NCBI GenBank assembly: GCA_041391485.1
Contig: JAWKNY010000013.1
Span: forward strand, 30,110-94,109
DNA: 64,000 nt
Source: JACKAF01 sp041391485
Lineage (GTDB): Bacteria; Bdellovibrionota; FAC87; UBA2466; JACKAF01
Direction of reading: 5' to 3'
Shown in pieces: positions 28,514-36,260 of the stretch. Every line of letters begins with the position of its first letter. Within the stretch, counting starts at the first letter, position 1. The notes beneath the pieces were generated by a model. It saw only the letters and a program-made list of their open reading frames with translations. It was not told the origin of the DNA and did no database searches. The position numbers and the translations under genes were made by a program.

Positions 28514-30882
28514 AGCGTTTCGCCTGGATAGTGCTCTTTTGTCTTGGAGCGCACGCCAGCGAGTCGTTTTGCCCGAAAGTGTTGATCGGTAGCACGGAGC
28601 CCGCGCCGGGAGCGTGGAGTAGCTGGGAGGAAAGCCTGCGTGAGCGCACCGCGGGAAGCGCGGATCCTTTTCTCACCGCTGGTTTTGACCTGGATGCCGT
28701 CGGTACTGTCTTCAATCAGCATCGAGAACGTTTCCCGATTTTGGGTGAGCTAGAGGCAAGCGTGCAAGCGGGAATGACGGCGGAGGCGTTTATCGAGCTG
28801 CGGGACAGAGCGGTTCGGGATTTGATGGAGAAAAGCCAAAACGACACGGACCCCGAGACACTATTTGCCGCCATAGAAGTGGTGCGACTCTTGAGCCTCA
28901 TCGAATCGCAGGTCGAGTTTCCAAGCCCTATTCCTGAGCCTATTCACGACGAAAAAGAGTCTGCCGACGAGCCCGAACCTCAGCCCGAGAAAGAGGAGGC
29001 CGAGAAAACGGAAGAAGGGCAAAAGTCGGATCAAGAGCCGCCGCCTGATCCTACCGAAACTCCAAAGGACGCTAGCGAAAACGGGAGCGAAGGCGAACCG
29101 GGTACGGAAGCGGACACGAGCGACACCAATGAAGATCCGGGAGCTCCTGCACCGGATCGATACGTCCCGGACAATAAGGAGTTGGAGTCACAGCCCGGAA
29201 AATCGGGACGAGTTTGGTTAAAGACCGATGCTTTCGTGCCCATGGGACTGCTGGCCTCGGTGCACTATGATCATGTGGGTGCCGAACACTTGAATCCCAA
29301 CCCAGTGATTCGTCCGCGCCCAGCGCGAGCCATTGGAACGCCGGAGCACCAGCTCGTGGTTTATCCGGAAGCGCGAGCACAATTTCATCTTTCTTTCCCT
29401 TACGGGGTGGAACCCCTACCCGGTGACTACAAAGGTTTTACAGTTCGAGAGAAAAGCCCAGGTGAGTTTGTGGCGATTCAGTCGGAGCCCCAGGAGCAGC
29501 TCAGCATTCCGCTGGTGACTGTAGGGCCTCTCCAGATGGATCGCCGCAACCTGCCCGGGTACACACGCGCTTCGGGAATTGAAGCCGGGAAATGGCCAAA
29601 GGCCGTAAAGGAGTTTGTAAAACAGCTAAAACGATCGGGCGCTACGGATTCCCTTCGTTTGGGATACGAAGTCACGGAGTTTGTGAAACGCAACTTTCGC
29701 TACTACTCAGAAAGTGAAACGGTCTCGAAGGAGTTGCTTCGAGAGACGGACGCGCTTTTGAAGCGGTTGAAAACAGCGGGCTTGCCCCGGCCCGTCGCTC
29801 TGGCTCACGGCGGGATTGTAAACTGTGATGGTGCCTCGTGGATTGCGGCCCTCATCTTGCGCGATTTTTTTCAGGTTCCCACTCGCATCGTGGGCGGAAC
29901 GACAGCGAACGAGACCGAGAGAGTGGAAGATCGCGTGTGGACCTTGGCCCGCACCGGCGTGCCTCGTCACATGTGGATTGAGGTTTGGTCGGGCGAACAC
30001 TGGGAGCCCTTTGATCCGACGCCTCCGCATCACCCGGAGTCTGAAGGTGGGGACGGTTCCTCGGAAGGGGAAAAAAGCAAAGAGGGCGGTGCACAAGAAG
30101 AAGTGCCAAAAGACTCCGAAACGCAAGGAGACACCGAAGCCAAAGAAAAAGCCGAAGCGGAAAAGACGGAGGAGGGCGATGTGGTTCCCGGACCGGGTCA
30201 TGACGACTCCCCCGCGAACCCCACACCACTTCGAATCATGGATCAAGGTTTTGATACTCCCGACGCCAAATTGCTTACGGTTCTAGCGGAAACGATCGAA
30301 ACCCACGCGATTGAAACGGCCTTGCGGACGGGAAAAAAAGTTGAAGCGTTGCGGACGGCTCAGCAACAGTTGGCGTTGCTGCACCCGGAGGGTGCCGCAG
30401 CGACGGCCGCTTCGCTGGCAAGACTCTCCCAACTTCAGGGATCGCAACGAGATTTCCCTCAGCTCGCCCCTATCCATCTTTTGGGTAACGTGCGGCTCTC
30501 GCTCTCTCAGGGCGAGTACCGGAGAGCCTACGCGGAGCTGCGATCGCTGCTTCCACTTTTGGAGGCGCTCGGTGCCAGAAGAGACCTGTCTATCGGCGAG
30601 AAAACCTACCTGGATCAGCTACAGGTAATTCTGGAAGAGTTCCTGAAAATGAACCATGCCGATGCCGCCCATTTTGATTTGGCTGAGCGCGTACTGTCGC
30701 GACTCTCAGGGCCACTGACGCGGCGCTGGGTTTCGGAAACCTATGGAGAAGTTCTTAAACTGGGTTCGCCCGCGTTGCACCGATTTGTGGAGGACCTGAA
30801 ATCCGGAACTCTGGCCTCTCTCTCTCTCTCGTGTGGCGTTGCTACAAAGTTTTGGCCCGATGGTGGCGCAGGTAACTCCTGA
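28510..30882 (+). CDS. Exported transglutaminase-like protein, probably fused to the downstream VWA domain
   Basis: About 790 residues in this frame from the ATG at 28510, which overlaps the upstream stop; an open extension to 28453 is rejected because it would bury the signal peptide MKRFAWIVLFCLGAHAS. The transglutaminase core has the full triad: C439 in GIVNCDGASWIAALIL, H487 in PRHMWIEVWSGEHW, and D502 in PFDPTPP. Two acidic Pro/Glu-rich linkers flank it (roughly 140-215 and 510-570). The C-terminal part is helical and TPR-like. The frame ends just after a (CT)7C tract at 30816-30830. One base gained or lost there continues SLSLS directly into the VWA frame, so the two are probably one protein of about 1190 residues. 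Confidence 0.78.
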   Translation: MKRFAWIVLFCLGAHASESFCPKVLIGSTEPAPGAWSSWEESLRERTAGSADPFLTAGFDLDAVGTVFNQHRERFPILGELEASVQAGMTAEAFIELRDRAVRDLMEKSQNDTDPETLFAAIEVVRLLSLIESQVEFPSPIPEPIHDEKESADEPEPQPEKEEAEKTEEGQKSDQEPPPDPTETPKDASENGSEGEPGTEADTSDTNEDPGAPAPDRYVPDNKELESQPGKSGRVWLKTDAFVPMGLLASVHYDHVGAEHLNPNPVIRPRPARAIGTPEHQLVVYPEARAQFHLSFPYGVEPLPGDYKGFTVREKSPGEFVAIQSEPQEQLSIPLVTVGPLQMDRRNLPGYTRASGIEAGKWPKAVKEFVKQLKRSGATDSLRLGYEVTEFVKRNFRYYSESETVSKELLRETDALLKRLKTAGLPRPVALAHGGIVNCDGASWIAALILRDFFQVPTRIVGGTTANETERVEDRVWTLARTGVPRHMWIEVWSGEHWEPFDPTPPHHPESEGGDGSSEGEKSKEGGAQEEVPKDSETQGDTEAKEKAEAEKTEEGDVVPGPGHDDSPANPTPLRIMDQGFDTPDAKLLTVLAETIETHAIETALRTGKKVEALRTAQQQLALLHPEGAAATAASLARLSQLQGSQRDFPQLAPIHLLGNVRLSLSQGEYRRAYAELRSLLPLLEALGARRDLSIGEKTYLDQLQVILEEFLKMNHADAAHFDLAERVLSRLSGPLTRRWVSETYGEVLKLGSPALHRFVEDLKSGTLASLSLSCGVATKFWPDGGAGNS
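30816..30830 (+). repeat. (CT)7C simple repeat at the transglutaminase/VWA junction
   Basis: Fifteen bases of alternating C and T inside the 3' end of the transglutaminase-like frame. The VWA frame is open straight through the tract in another phase. A change in repeat number not divisible by three would join or separate the two coding parts. It could be a phase-variable switch or a sequencing or assembly error. Confidence 0.9.
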
Positions 30883-32074
30883 ACCGGAGAACGGAACCGT
30901 GCGGATCTGGGAACGCGATGCGGTACCTCGAGGCAACAATCAGGATTTAGTGGTCGCTCGATCCCCATTGGAATTACCGCGCATGTTGTTGATGCCGCGA
31001 CCGGGTGAGCCGCTTTTTGCCCCTCTGTTCGAAGGCCGTCAGTTTGCCCTTGGCACTCAACGAGAGATGCCGTCGCGCGAACCCACACGCGTACTGGAGA
31101 GAAAACTCCTCGTCGTTTTTTTGGATGTATCGGGTTCGATGCAGAGCAATTCCCGCATTACCGTTCTCAACGATCTCATCACCGTTCTTCTCGACTACGC
31201 GATGCGAGAGACCGATAGACGAGGCCGCCCACTCACGCAAGTCATCTTTGTTCCTTTTGAAAGTTCTCTGGCCGAAGGCACTCCTGTTGAGAGCATGGAC
31301 GCTGCGTACGCACTCATTTCCCAGATCCTGTCACACAGTCCCCCCTACAAGGCGGGAGGCGGCACGGATATTGAGGGGGCCTTAGTGAGCTTTTACGATG
31401 CAGTCAAAACGTCTTACCAGAATACCGATGCCACAGGGCCTAAGCGTGACTTGAAAAGAGCCACAGCGGTATTTCTAACCGACGGGGGCTCGAACGTAAG
31501 CTTAGAAAATATTGCCAAAGCCCGAGAGGGGCTGCCGTCAGACGTCGATATTTTTGTGAATTTTATCGCAATCGGGGAATCCAATGCGGAGTTGGAAACT
31601 ATTTGCAAGGCCTCCAATCTAGGAACGACTGCCCCCATGGTGCGTACCATTCTAGACAATGAGATCGTGACGCTTTTACAGCTCGCCAATCAATGGAAAG
31701 TGGATGCGGCGGCGTTTGCGACTTCGCACAGTTTGCTACCGCCTCCCAGCTTGCTTCGCGAACTCTCTGCCTTGTCGCAGGAGCCCTTAAGTCTCGTAAC
31801 ATTTGAAAGTGACACCGGTATCGCTGCCGCGCGACGTCGCATTCACGGTACGCAAGCGGGGAGGGGTGGGGATCGAGGCGTGCCCCCGATGGTTTCTACG
31901 CTAGCCGGTCGTTGGCGCAAGGACGCGACTTTGGAACCTGTGCTTAGAAGAAAATTGGTCGCGGCGCTCTTCACTCTCTATGCCGAGTGGATGGGGTGGG
32001 AAAACGGCGTGATTTCGCGAGAAGAAAAGAATTTCTTTATAGAACTCTTACGTTGGAGCGGAGAAGAAGGATGA
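30833..32074 (+). CDS. von Willebrand factor A (VWA) domain protein, probable C-terminal part of the upstream protein
   Basis: 413 codons from a GTG at 30833 that has no Shine-Dalgarno and lies within the previous frame, so this is more likely the second half of the transglutaminase-like protein. The VWA domain has a complete metal-ion-dependent adhesion site: LVVFLDVSGSMQSN (DxSxS), GGGTDIEGAL (the Thr) and VFLTDGGSN (the Asp). MoxR-type ATPases commonly pair with VWA proteins, as in RavA-ViaA. The stop overlaps the ATG of the ankyrin-like gene (ATGA). If fused as inferred, it would be exported with the transglutaminase. Confidence 0.82.
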   Translation: MALLQSFGPMVAQVTPEPENGTVRIWERDAVPRGNNQDLVVARSPLELPRMLLMPRPGEPLFAPLFEGRQFALGTQREMPSREPTRVLERKLLVVFLDVSGSMQSNSRITVLNDLITVLLDYAMRETDRRGRPLTQVIFVPFESSLAEGTPVESMDAAYALISQILSHSPPYKAGGGTDIEGALVSFYDAVKTSYQNTDATGPKRDLKRATAVFLTDGGSNVSLENIAKAREGLPSDVDIFVNFIAIGESNAELETICKASNLGTTAPMVRTILDNEIVTLLQLANQWKVDAAAFATSHSLLPPPSLLRELSALSQEPLSLVTFESDTGIAAARRRIHGTQAGRGGDRGVPPMVSTLAGRWRKDATLEPVLRRKLVAALFTLYAEWMGWENGVISREEKNFFIELLRWSGEEG

Positions 32075-33441
32075 AAGTCATGAAGCAAAAAATGTTGATG
32101 GGCTATTTGGCAGCGGTATGTGCTTTGGGACCTGCGGTGATGGCTGCGGAAACCGAAGCGGTAGATGCGGCCTGCCGACTCGCCATCATTGGGGAGCTTG
32201 CAGCGTTGATGATCCACAATGAGACTTTAGCGAGTAAGCCGGGGGACGCGTCTCTTCATGCCGGGCTCAAAGATGTGATTGAGAGAAAAAGGCAGGAGGC
32301 AGCAGAAAAACTAGGCCTTGAACCCGCAGCTTTGGAAAAAGAAGTCGTTGCTCAGGTTGGCAAAATGGATGCGACGACCGCAACTGGAATCTTGATCGGA
32401 ACTGGAGTGGTGCGGGTTGGGGGCGCTCTCTCTCAGGTGGAATATGAACTCGCCGTCAAAGCGCTCGAATACTGCAAGCAGGAAGTCTTGCGGGTTGTGC
32501 CAGCTGCCTTTTTGGCGGTACACAGCGGCGAGTTGGATCTGGTGCGCGGCTTTGTCGTTCTGGCCCGCAAAGGAAAGCTCGTGCGTTCGGTGCTGCCAGC
32601 GGAACTGGCCACCTACAATCTGGACTTTAACTTGGAGGCTACGAACCAAAATGCACAGAATCTGCTCGCGGTGGCGATTGCTGCAAATCAGGAGGAGATC
32701 GCCTCCTTATTGATCGAAGAAGGGCTTCGGGTAGGAATGGACGTGGCGTTGAATTCTGAAACCAGTACGCTTGCGCAGATATTGCTTGAACGAGGCCAGC
32801 AAACCGAGCTGTCTGTGCTTTTAAAATCCAAACACGAGTCTCTGGCACTGACACTCATAGAGCGAGGCTGCGATCTCACGGTTAGAGATCTCTTTCTCGC
32901 TTTAAGCGAGAAAAAATTGGAAGCCGTAAAGGCCATCCTGAAAGCGCAGCCCGAGCTCATCAATGAACCCCTTGAAAGTCGGCTCTTCGGGCACGAAGTT
33001 GTCCGCTCGGCGATACCGGATACGGGAGGACTCTTGCCGCTTATTGTGAAACACATGCCTATTCAGACGGTTGAAAAGTATTCGGGCGATACGCTCGCGT
33101 CGGCCGCCGTCAAATCCGGCTGGGTGGGCGCTTATCAGTGGCTGCTTGAGAACGGCTTTGATCCGATGACTCCCAATTCGACGGGCGATGTCCCGCTTAC
33201 GACCGTGATCAAATGGGGGCGACAGGAGTTCTTAGGGCCTACCTTGCTCGCGATGCCGGAAGCTAAGGGCGAAGCGCGGCCGGGGATTAGCTATTACGAA
33301 TTCGCGCGCCTGGTGCAGGCGAATCCGGATTGGTGTGACAACCGTTCGCTTGTAGGGGCCAAAGCGGAAGCGAATACGGTGCACCCCTTTACTGCTTCGT
33401 ACAAGAGCATTGTGCATGTGCTGTCGCGGAACTGGAACTGA
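32071..33441 (+). CDS. Exported ankyrin-repeat-like protein
   Basis: 456 residues. The ATG at 32071 is chosen because it overlaps the VWA stop, follows GGAGAAGAAGG, and opens a signal peptide (MGYLAAVCALGPAVMAAE). An upstream frame extension is open but would bury this. The mature part is a helical solenoid with ankyrin-like units such as NLLAVAIAANQEEIASLLIE, LAQILLERGQQTELSVLL, DLFLALSEKKLEAVKAIL and GAYQWLLENGFDPMTPNSTG; the repeats are divergent. A protein-binding role is likely. Last gene of the 25.5-33.4 kb operon. Confidence 0.75.
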   Translation: MKVMKQKMLMGYLAAVCALGPAVMAAETEAVDAACRLAIIGELAALMIHNETLASKPGDASLHAGLKDVIERKRQEAAEKLGLEPAALEKEVVAQVGKMDATTATGILIGTGVVRVGGALSQVEYELAVKALEYCKQEVLRVVPAAFLAVHSGELDLVRGFVVLARKGKLVRSVLPAELATYNLDFNLEATNQNAQNLLAVAIAANQEEIASLLIEEGLRVGMDVALNSETSTLAQILLERGQQTELSVLLKSKHESLALTLIERGCDLTVRDLFLALSEKKLEAVKAILKAQPELINEPLESRLFGHEVVRSAIPDTGGLLPLIVKHMPIQTVEKYSGDTLASAAVKSGWVGAYQWLLENGFDPMTPNSTGDVPLTTVIKWGRQEFLGPTLLAMPEAKGEARPGISYYEFARLVQANPDWCDNRSLVGAKAEANTVHPFTASYKSIVHVLSRNWN

Positions 33442-33483
33442 TTGCGGATTGCGGCAGGTGACAGGCAAGGCCCAGGGCTCATC

Positions 33484-33504
33484 ACAGGGGTAAAAGCCCC
33501 CTGT
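33484..33504. terminator. Possible bidirectional terminator hairpin
   Basis: A perfect 7-bp inverted repeat (ACAGGGG / CCCCTGT) with a 7-base loop lies between the convergent ankyrin-like and penicillin-binding-protein genes. There is no strong T tract on either strand, so its action is uncertain. Confidence 0.4.
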
Positions 33505-33624
33505 TATGGTGTCGTATAAGTAAAATTATGTGTAAAACGAGCGAAGAAGACGCTGGGGTAGCGACAAATCTAGTCACGAGTATCAGCACTTGGGCGTTTT
33601 CTAGGTGTGAACGTTAGAAAGGAA

Positions 33625-34842
33625 TCAGTCCGCAAAATACGCTTCAAAGAAGTGGCTAGCGATCTTGGAGGCTTTGATCCGCCACTTTTTTACGTCAACG
33701 GTAAGCGCTGCCACAGCGACACGGCGATCGCCGTCCATGCCGTAGCCGACGAACCAGTCGCATTTTCCTTCCGGATCGCTACCTTTTAAGGAGCCCGTTT
33801 TGCCGCCGATATCGTACTCTTTGAGGCGTTTGTTTCGACGAAATGCGAAGCGAGCCGTCCCGTTGCGAACGGTTTCTCGCATCAAGACGCGCATCATCTC
33901 GGCCGATTCCGGAGAGACGACACTTCCCAGCTCACGTTGTTTAGCGGCGTAAACGAGCGACTCGCCACTTACGGGAAACAAGGAATCCACCAGATGAGGT
34001 TCCATCGCAACGCCGTCGTTTGCGATCGCGGCCGCCATGAGGGCGCCTTGAACAGGACTCATGAGCACGACGCGGTTAAAACCCGAAGCGATTTCGGCCC
34101 ACGACCAGGGGTTATTGTTCTTTAGGTGAAAAGAGGCTTTTTCCAGCGGCAAATCTCCCGGGATCACCTGGTTGAAGAAAAACCGAAGGGCGTACTGCTC
34201 CAGTGTCTCGCCTTTTAGCTGGAACATGCCGAGCTTTCCAAAAACCGTGTTGATGGAAAGCGCGAACGCCCTTTTGAACGGTATGGTTCGGGTCCAGCGG
34301 TTCATGTCGCGCGCGGTAACATTTCGCTTATATAAGGTGTGCCGTCTGCCGTTGAAGGATACCAGAGACTCCGGATCCAGAATGGATTCGTTGAGAGCCG
34401 CTGCGGCGGTTACGATCTTGAACACCGAGGCGGCTGGAAAAGTCGCCCGTACCGCAAGATTCCCTATCTCGGGTTCGGCTTTTGAGAAGCTGGAGATGGC
34501 AAGAACGGCCCCCGTCGTCGCATCGAGCGCCACAAAAGCCCCGTAGTCCGGCTTCCAAAGCCGGAAAAGAGCGTCCATCCGGCGCTGCCACTCGGGGTTG
34601 ATGGTGTATTTGGCCAGATGAGAATAACTGCCGCCGGGGCGTGAAAATTGTAGAGTCGAGGGGAATTCGCCCTTGGCCAGGGGCTCTTTCAGCGCCTGCT
34701 GGATGCGCGATTGAAAGTGCCGTTGCTCGGAGACGAGATCCCATCGCCAGGAGAAAAGCCAGTACCCGCCCGCTACGAGCAGCCCCACCAAAAAGAGCAC
34801 AAAGACTGCGTAGCGCAGAGGTTTTAGGGACGAAGACCGCAT
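33625..34842 (-). CDS. Penicillin-binding protein, transpeptidase domain
   Basis: 405 residues. One N-terminal membrane helix (about 12-30) anchors a periplasmic transpeptidase domain that would cross-link peptidoglycan. The three active-site motifs are present: S139-V-F-K142 (SxxK), S196-I-N198 (SxN) and K348-T-G350 (KTG). It is much shorter than FtsI or MrdA and lacks the class B dimerisation module; the domain resembles FtsI-type and class D beta-lactamase-like transpeptidases. The specific role (division, elongation or specialised wall remodelling) cannot be told from sequence. It is not in an obvious operon, and the palindromic element copy 34879-34963 lies upstream of its start. Confidence 0.88.
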   Translation of the reverse strand: MRSSSLKPLRYAVFVLFLVGLLVAGGYWLFSWRWDLVSEQRHFQSRIQQALKEPLAKGEFPSTLQFSRPGGSYSHLAKYTINPEWQRRMDALFRLWKPDYGAFVALDATTGAVLAISSFSKAEPEIGNLAVRATFPAASVFKIVTAAAALNESILDPESLVSFNGRRHTLYKRNVTARDMNRWTRTIPFKRAFALSINTVFGKLGMFQLKGETLEQYALRFFFNQVIPGDLPLEKASFHLKNNNPWSWAEIASGFNRVVLMSPVQGALMAAAIANDGVAMEPHLVDSLFPVSGESLVYAAKQRELGSVVSPESAEMMRVLMRETVRNGTARFAFRRNKRLKEYDIGGKTGSLKGSDPEGKCDWFVGYGMDGDRRVAVAALTVDVKKWRIKASKIASHFFEAYFAD

Positions 34843-34878
34843 CTCCCTATTGTGGAAAAAGGCGCCCCGAACTTCAAG

Positions 34879-34963
34879 GGTACTCGGTTACTTTTTTGAC
34901 AAGCCTGTGGATAACTCCAGGCCCCAAACAATCCACAGGGATGTCAAAAAAGGAACGTGGTAC
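34879..34963 (-). repeat. Dispersed palindromic element, copy A
   Basis: On the minus strand it starts at the base after the TAG of the aldolase-like gene with GTACCACGTTCC, then a T run with TTGACATCCCTGTGGAT, a short spacer, and the inverted arm GTTATCCACAGGCTTGTCA followed by an A run. The arms pair over about 21 bp with two mismatches. TTATCCACA, the exact DnaA-box consensus 9-mer, is in the second arm. The outer end (GAGTACCC) is partly eroded. It matches copies at 44105-44191 and 55496-55531. Confidence 0.88.
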
Positions 34964-36005
34964 CTAGTGGTAGGCCGAGGCGGCGGTGGATTTGGCGCAG
35001 TCCAGCGTGGCCGTGATGGCGCTAAATTCCTCAAAAGTAAGACGGGGTGGTTTTAGAAAAAAGGCCCTTTCTGCCTCGTCTACCTTAAAGAGCTGCGCGG
35101 TACTGGGGACGCCCGGGTTGTAGGCCGAGTCCGCGGCCCCGGCGATGGTGAAGATCCTAAACCCACTCTCCTCTATATATTGCTTGCCGGTCTCTAGGCG
35201 TGGCATGTGCCCCCATTGAAAACCCCCCTTTGGCGACCGCTTCTGCCACCTTTTTGTGAGATTCTGTCGCGTACTCCATCAAATCCGACTGAGCGGTTGC
35301 TCTTCCATCCAGGCGAAACTTATTCAGGCGCAGATCGTAGGGGCCCATCCAAAAAACGATGTGGGATCGGGAATCTTGTGCTCGTCACAGAGTTCAGCAA
35401 CCGTTGCGACCAACTCCTCAATGCGATCACCGCGGCGACACTTTCCACCATGAAGGCGAGAACCTTCGAGTGATCCACGCGGTCGAGCTGTTCGGGCGCC
35501 ATGGCCTGGAGATTTCCCAAATCGGGCGAGAATCCAGCTTCCCGCCAGGCCGAATAAAACGTGTGCGCAAAGGCTTCGCGTATCTGGTTCGGGTCATCCG
35601 TTACAGGAATGATTAGCCCGCCCGCCCCAGTGTCGAGATACCCTTGAATGTCCGTACGGGCGTGGCTGGGAGTCCGCACGAGCGTATGAAAGCCGGCCGC
35701 GTTTTCAAGCGCTACGAGGTTCAGGACTTCAGCGGGAGAAAAACGAATGTGCTGCGTTTCAATCCACAGCCCGTGGATGGGGTAACCGTGCAAATCGCCA
35801 GGACTTTCAGGCCTTGGATTGTTTCAGCGGGCGATCGGACTTCAGTACCCGTCGCAAAAATCGTGAAGGCCGCTTTCGTAGGCCCACGGCCCTCGAGAAT
35901 CATGGGAACCGGCTGCACGGCGCTCCCCATCAGGTTGAAAAAGCGGTTTCCCCACCCTTCCACGGGCCCCGCCTGGACGGAACTGATCCTAGAATGCCCC
36001 GACAA
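34964..36005 (-). CDS. HpcH/HpaI aldolase/citrate-lyase-like protein, about four frameshifts
   Basis: Reconstructed as about 345 residues across at least four frame changes (near 35780, 35440, 35350 and 35215). The HpcH/HpaI fold is seen in GLWIETQHIRFSPAEVLNLV, LVRTPSHARTDIQGYLDTG, GAGGLIIPVTDDPNQIREAF and MGPYDLRLNKFRLD. Members cleave or form 2-keto-hydroxy acids with a divalent metal. The N-terminal ~70 and C-terminal ~50 residues look atypical for the family. Break density is higher than elsewhere, so a true pseudogene is possible, though the window-wide indel pattern also explains it. The start (TTG at 36005) is uncertain. The stop codon directly abuts palindromic element copy A. Confidence 0.6.
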
Positions 36006-36184
36006 CTAAAAGAAATCTGAGCCTCATGCGCCCTCCCTCGCTTTGGAATGGGCTCTACCATGGCGGGGGCACTGCGCAGAATCAACGCGAGAAGCCGGGG
36101 CCAATTGTTTTTAGGAGGTTTTCCATTTGGAAATGGGAGGGTTTGAGGATGATCGCATAATTATTATTACGGGATGCAATTTTT

Positions 36185-36229
36185 AAAAAAGTCCACCTCT
36201 CCAGATTAAAGGGAAACCTGGAGAGGTGG
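36185..36229 (-). terminator. Strong Rho-independent terminator
   Basis: A perfect 12-bp stem (CCACCTCTCCAG at 36193-36204 and its complement at 36218-36229) with a 13-base loop. On the minus strand the stem is followed within two bases by six T (plus-strand A at 36185-36190). It lies 31 bp beyond the stop of the minus-strand lipoprotein gene and terminates that operon. Confidence 0.92.
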
Positions 36230-36260
36230 CGATTTCCGTGGATCACCGTCCCATCGGAAA

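Noticed and set aside
29707..30246. 179-codon minus-strand ORF opposite the transglutaminase domain
   Set aside because: Antisense to the catalytic His and Asp motifs; no homology.
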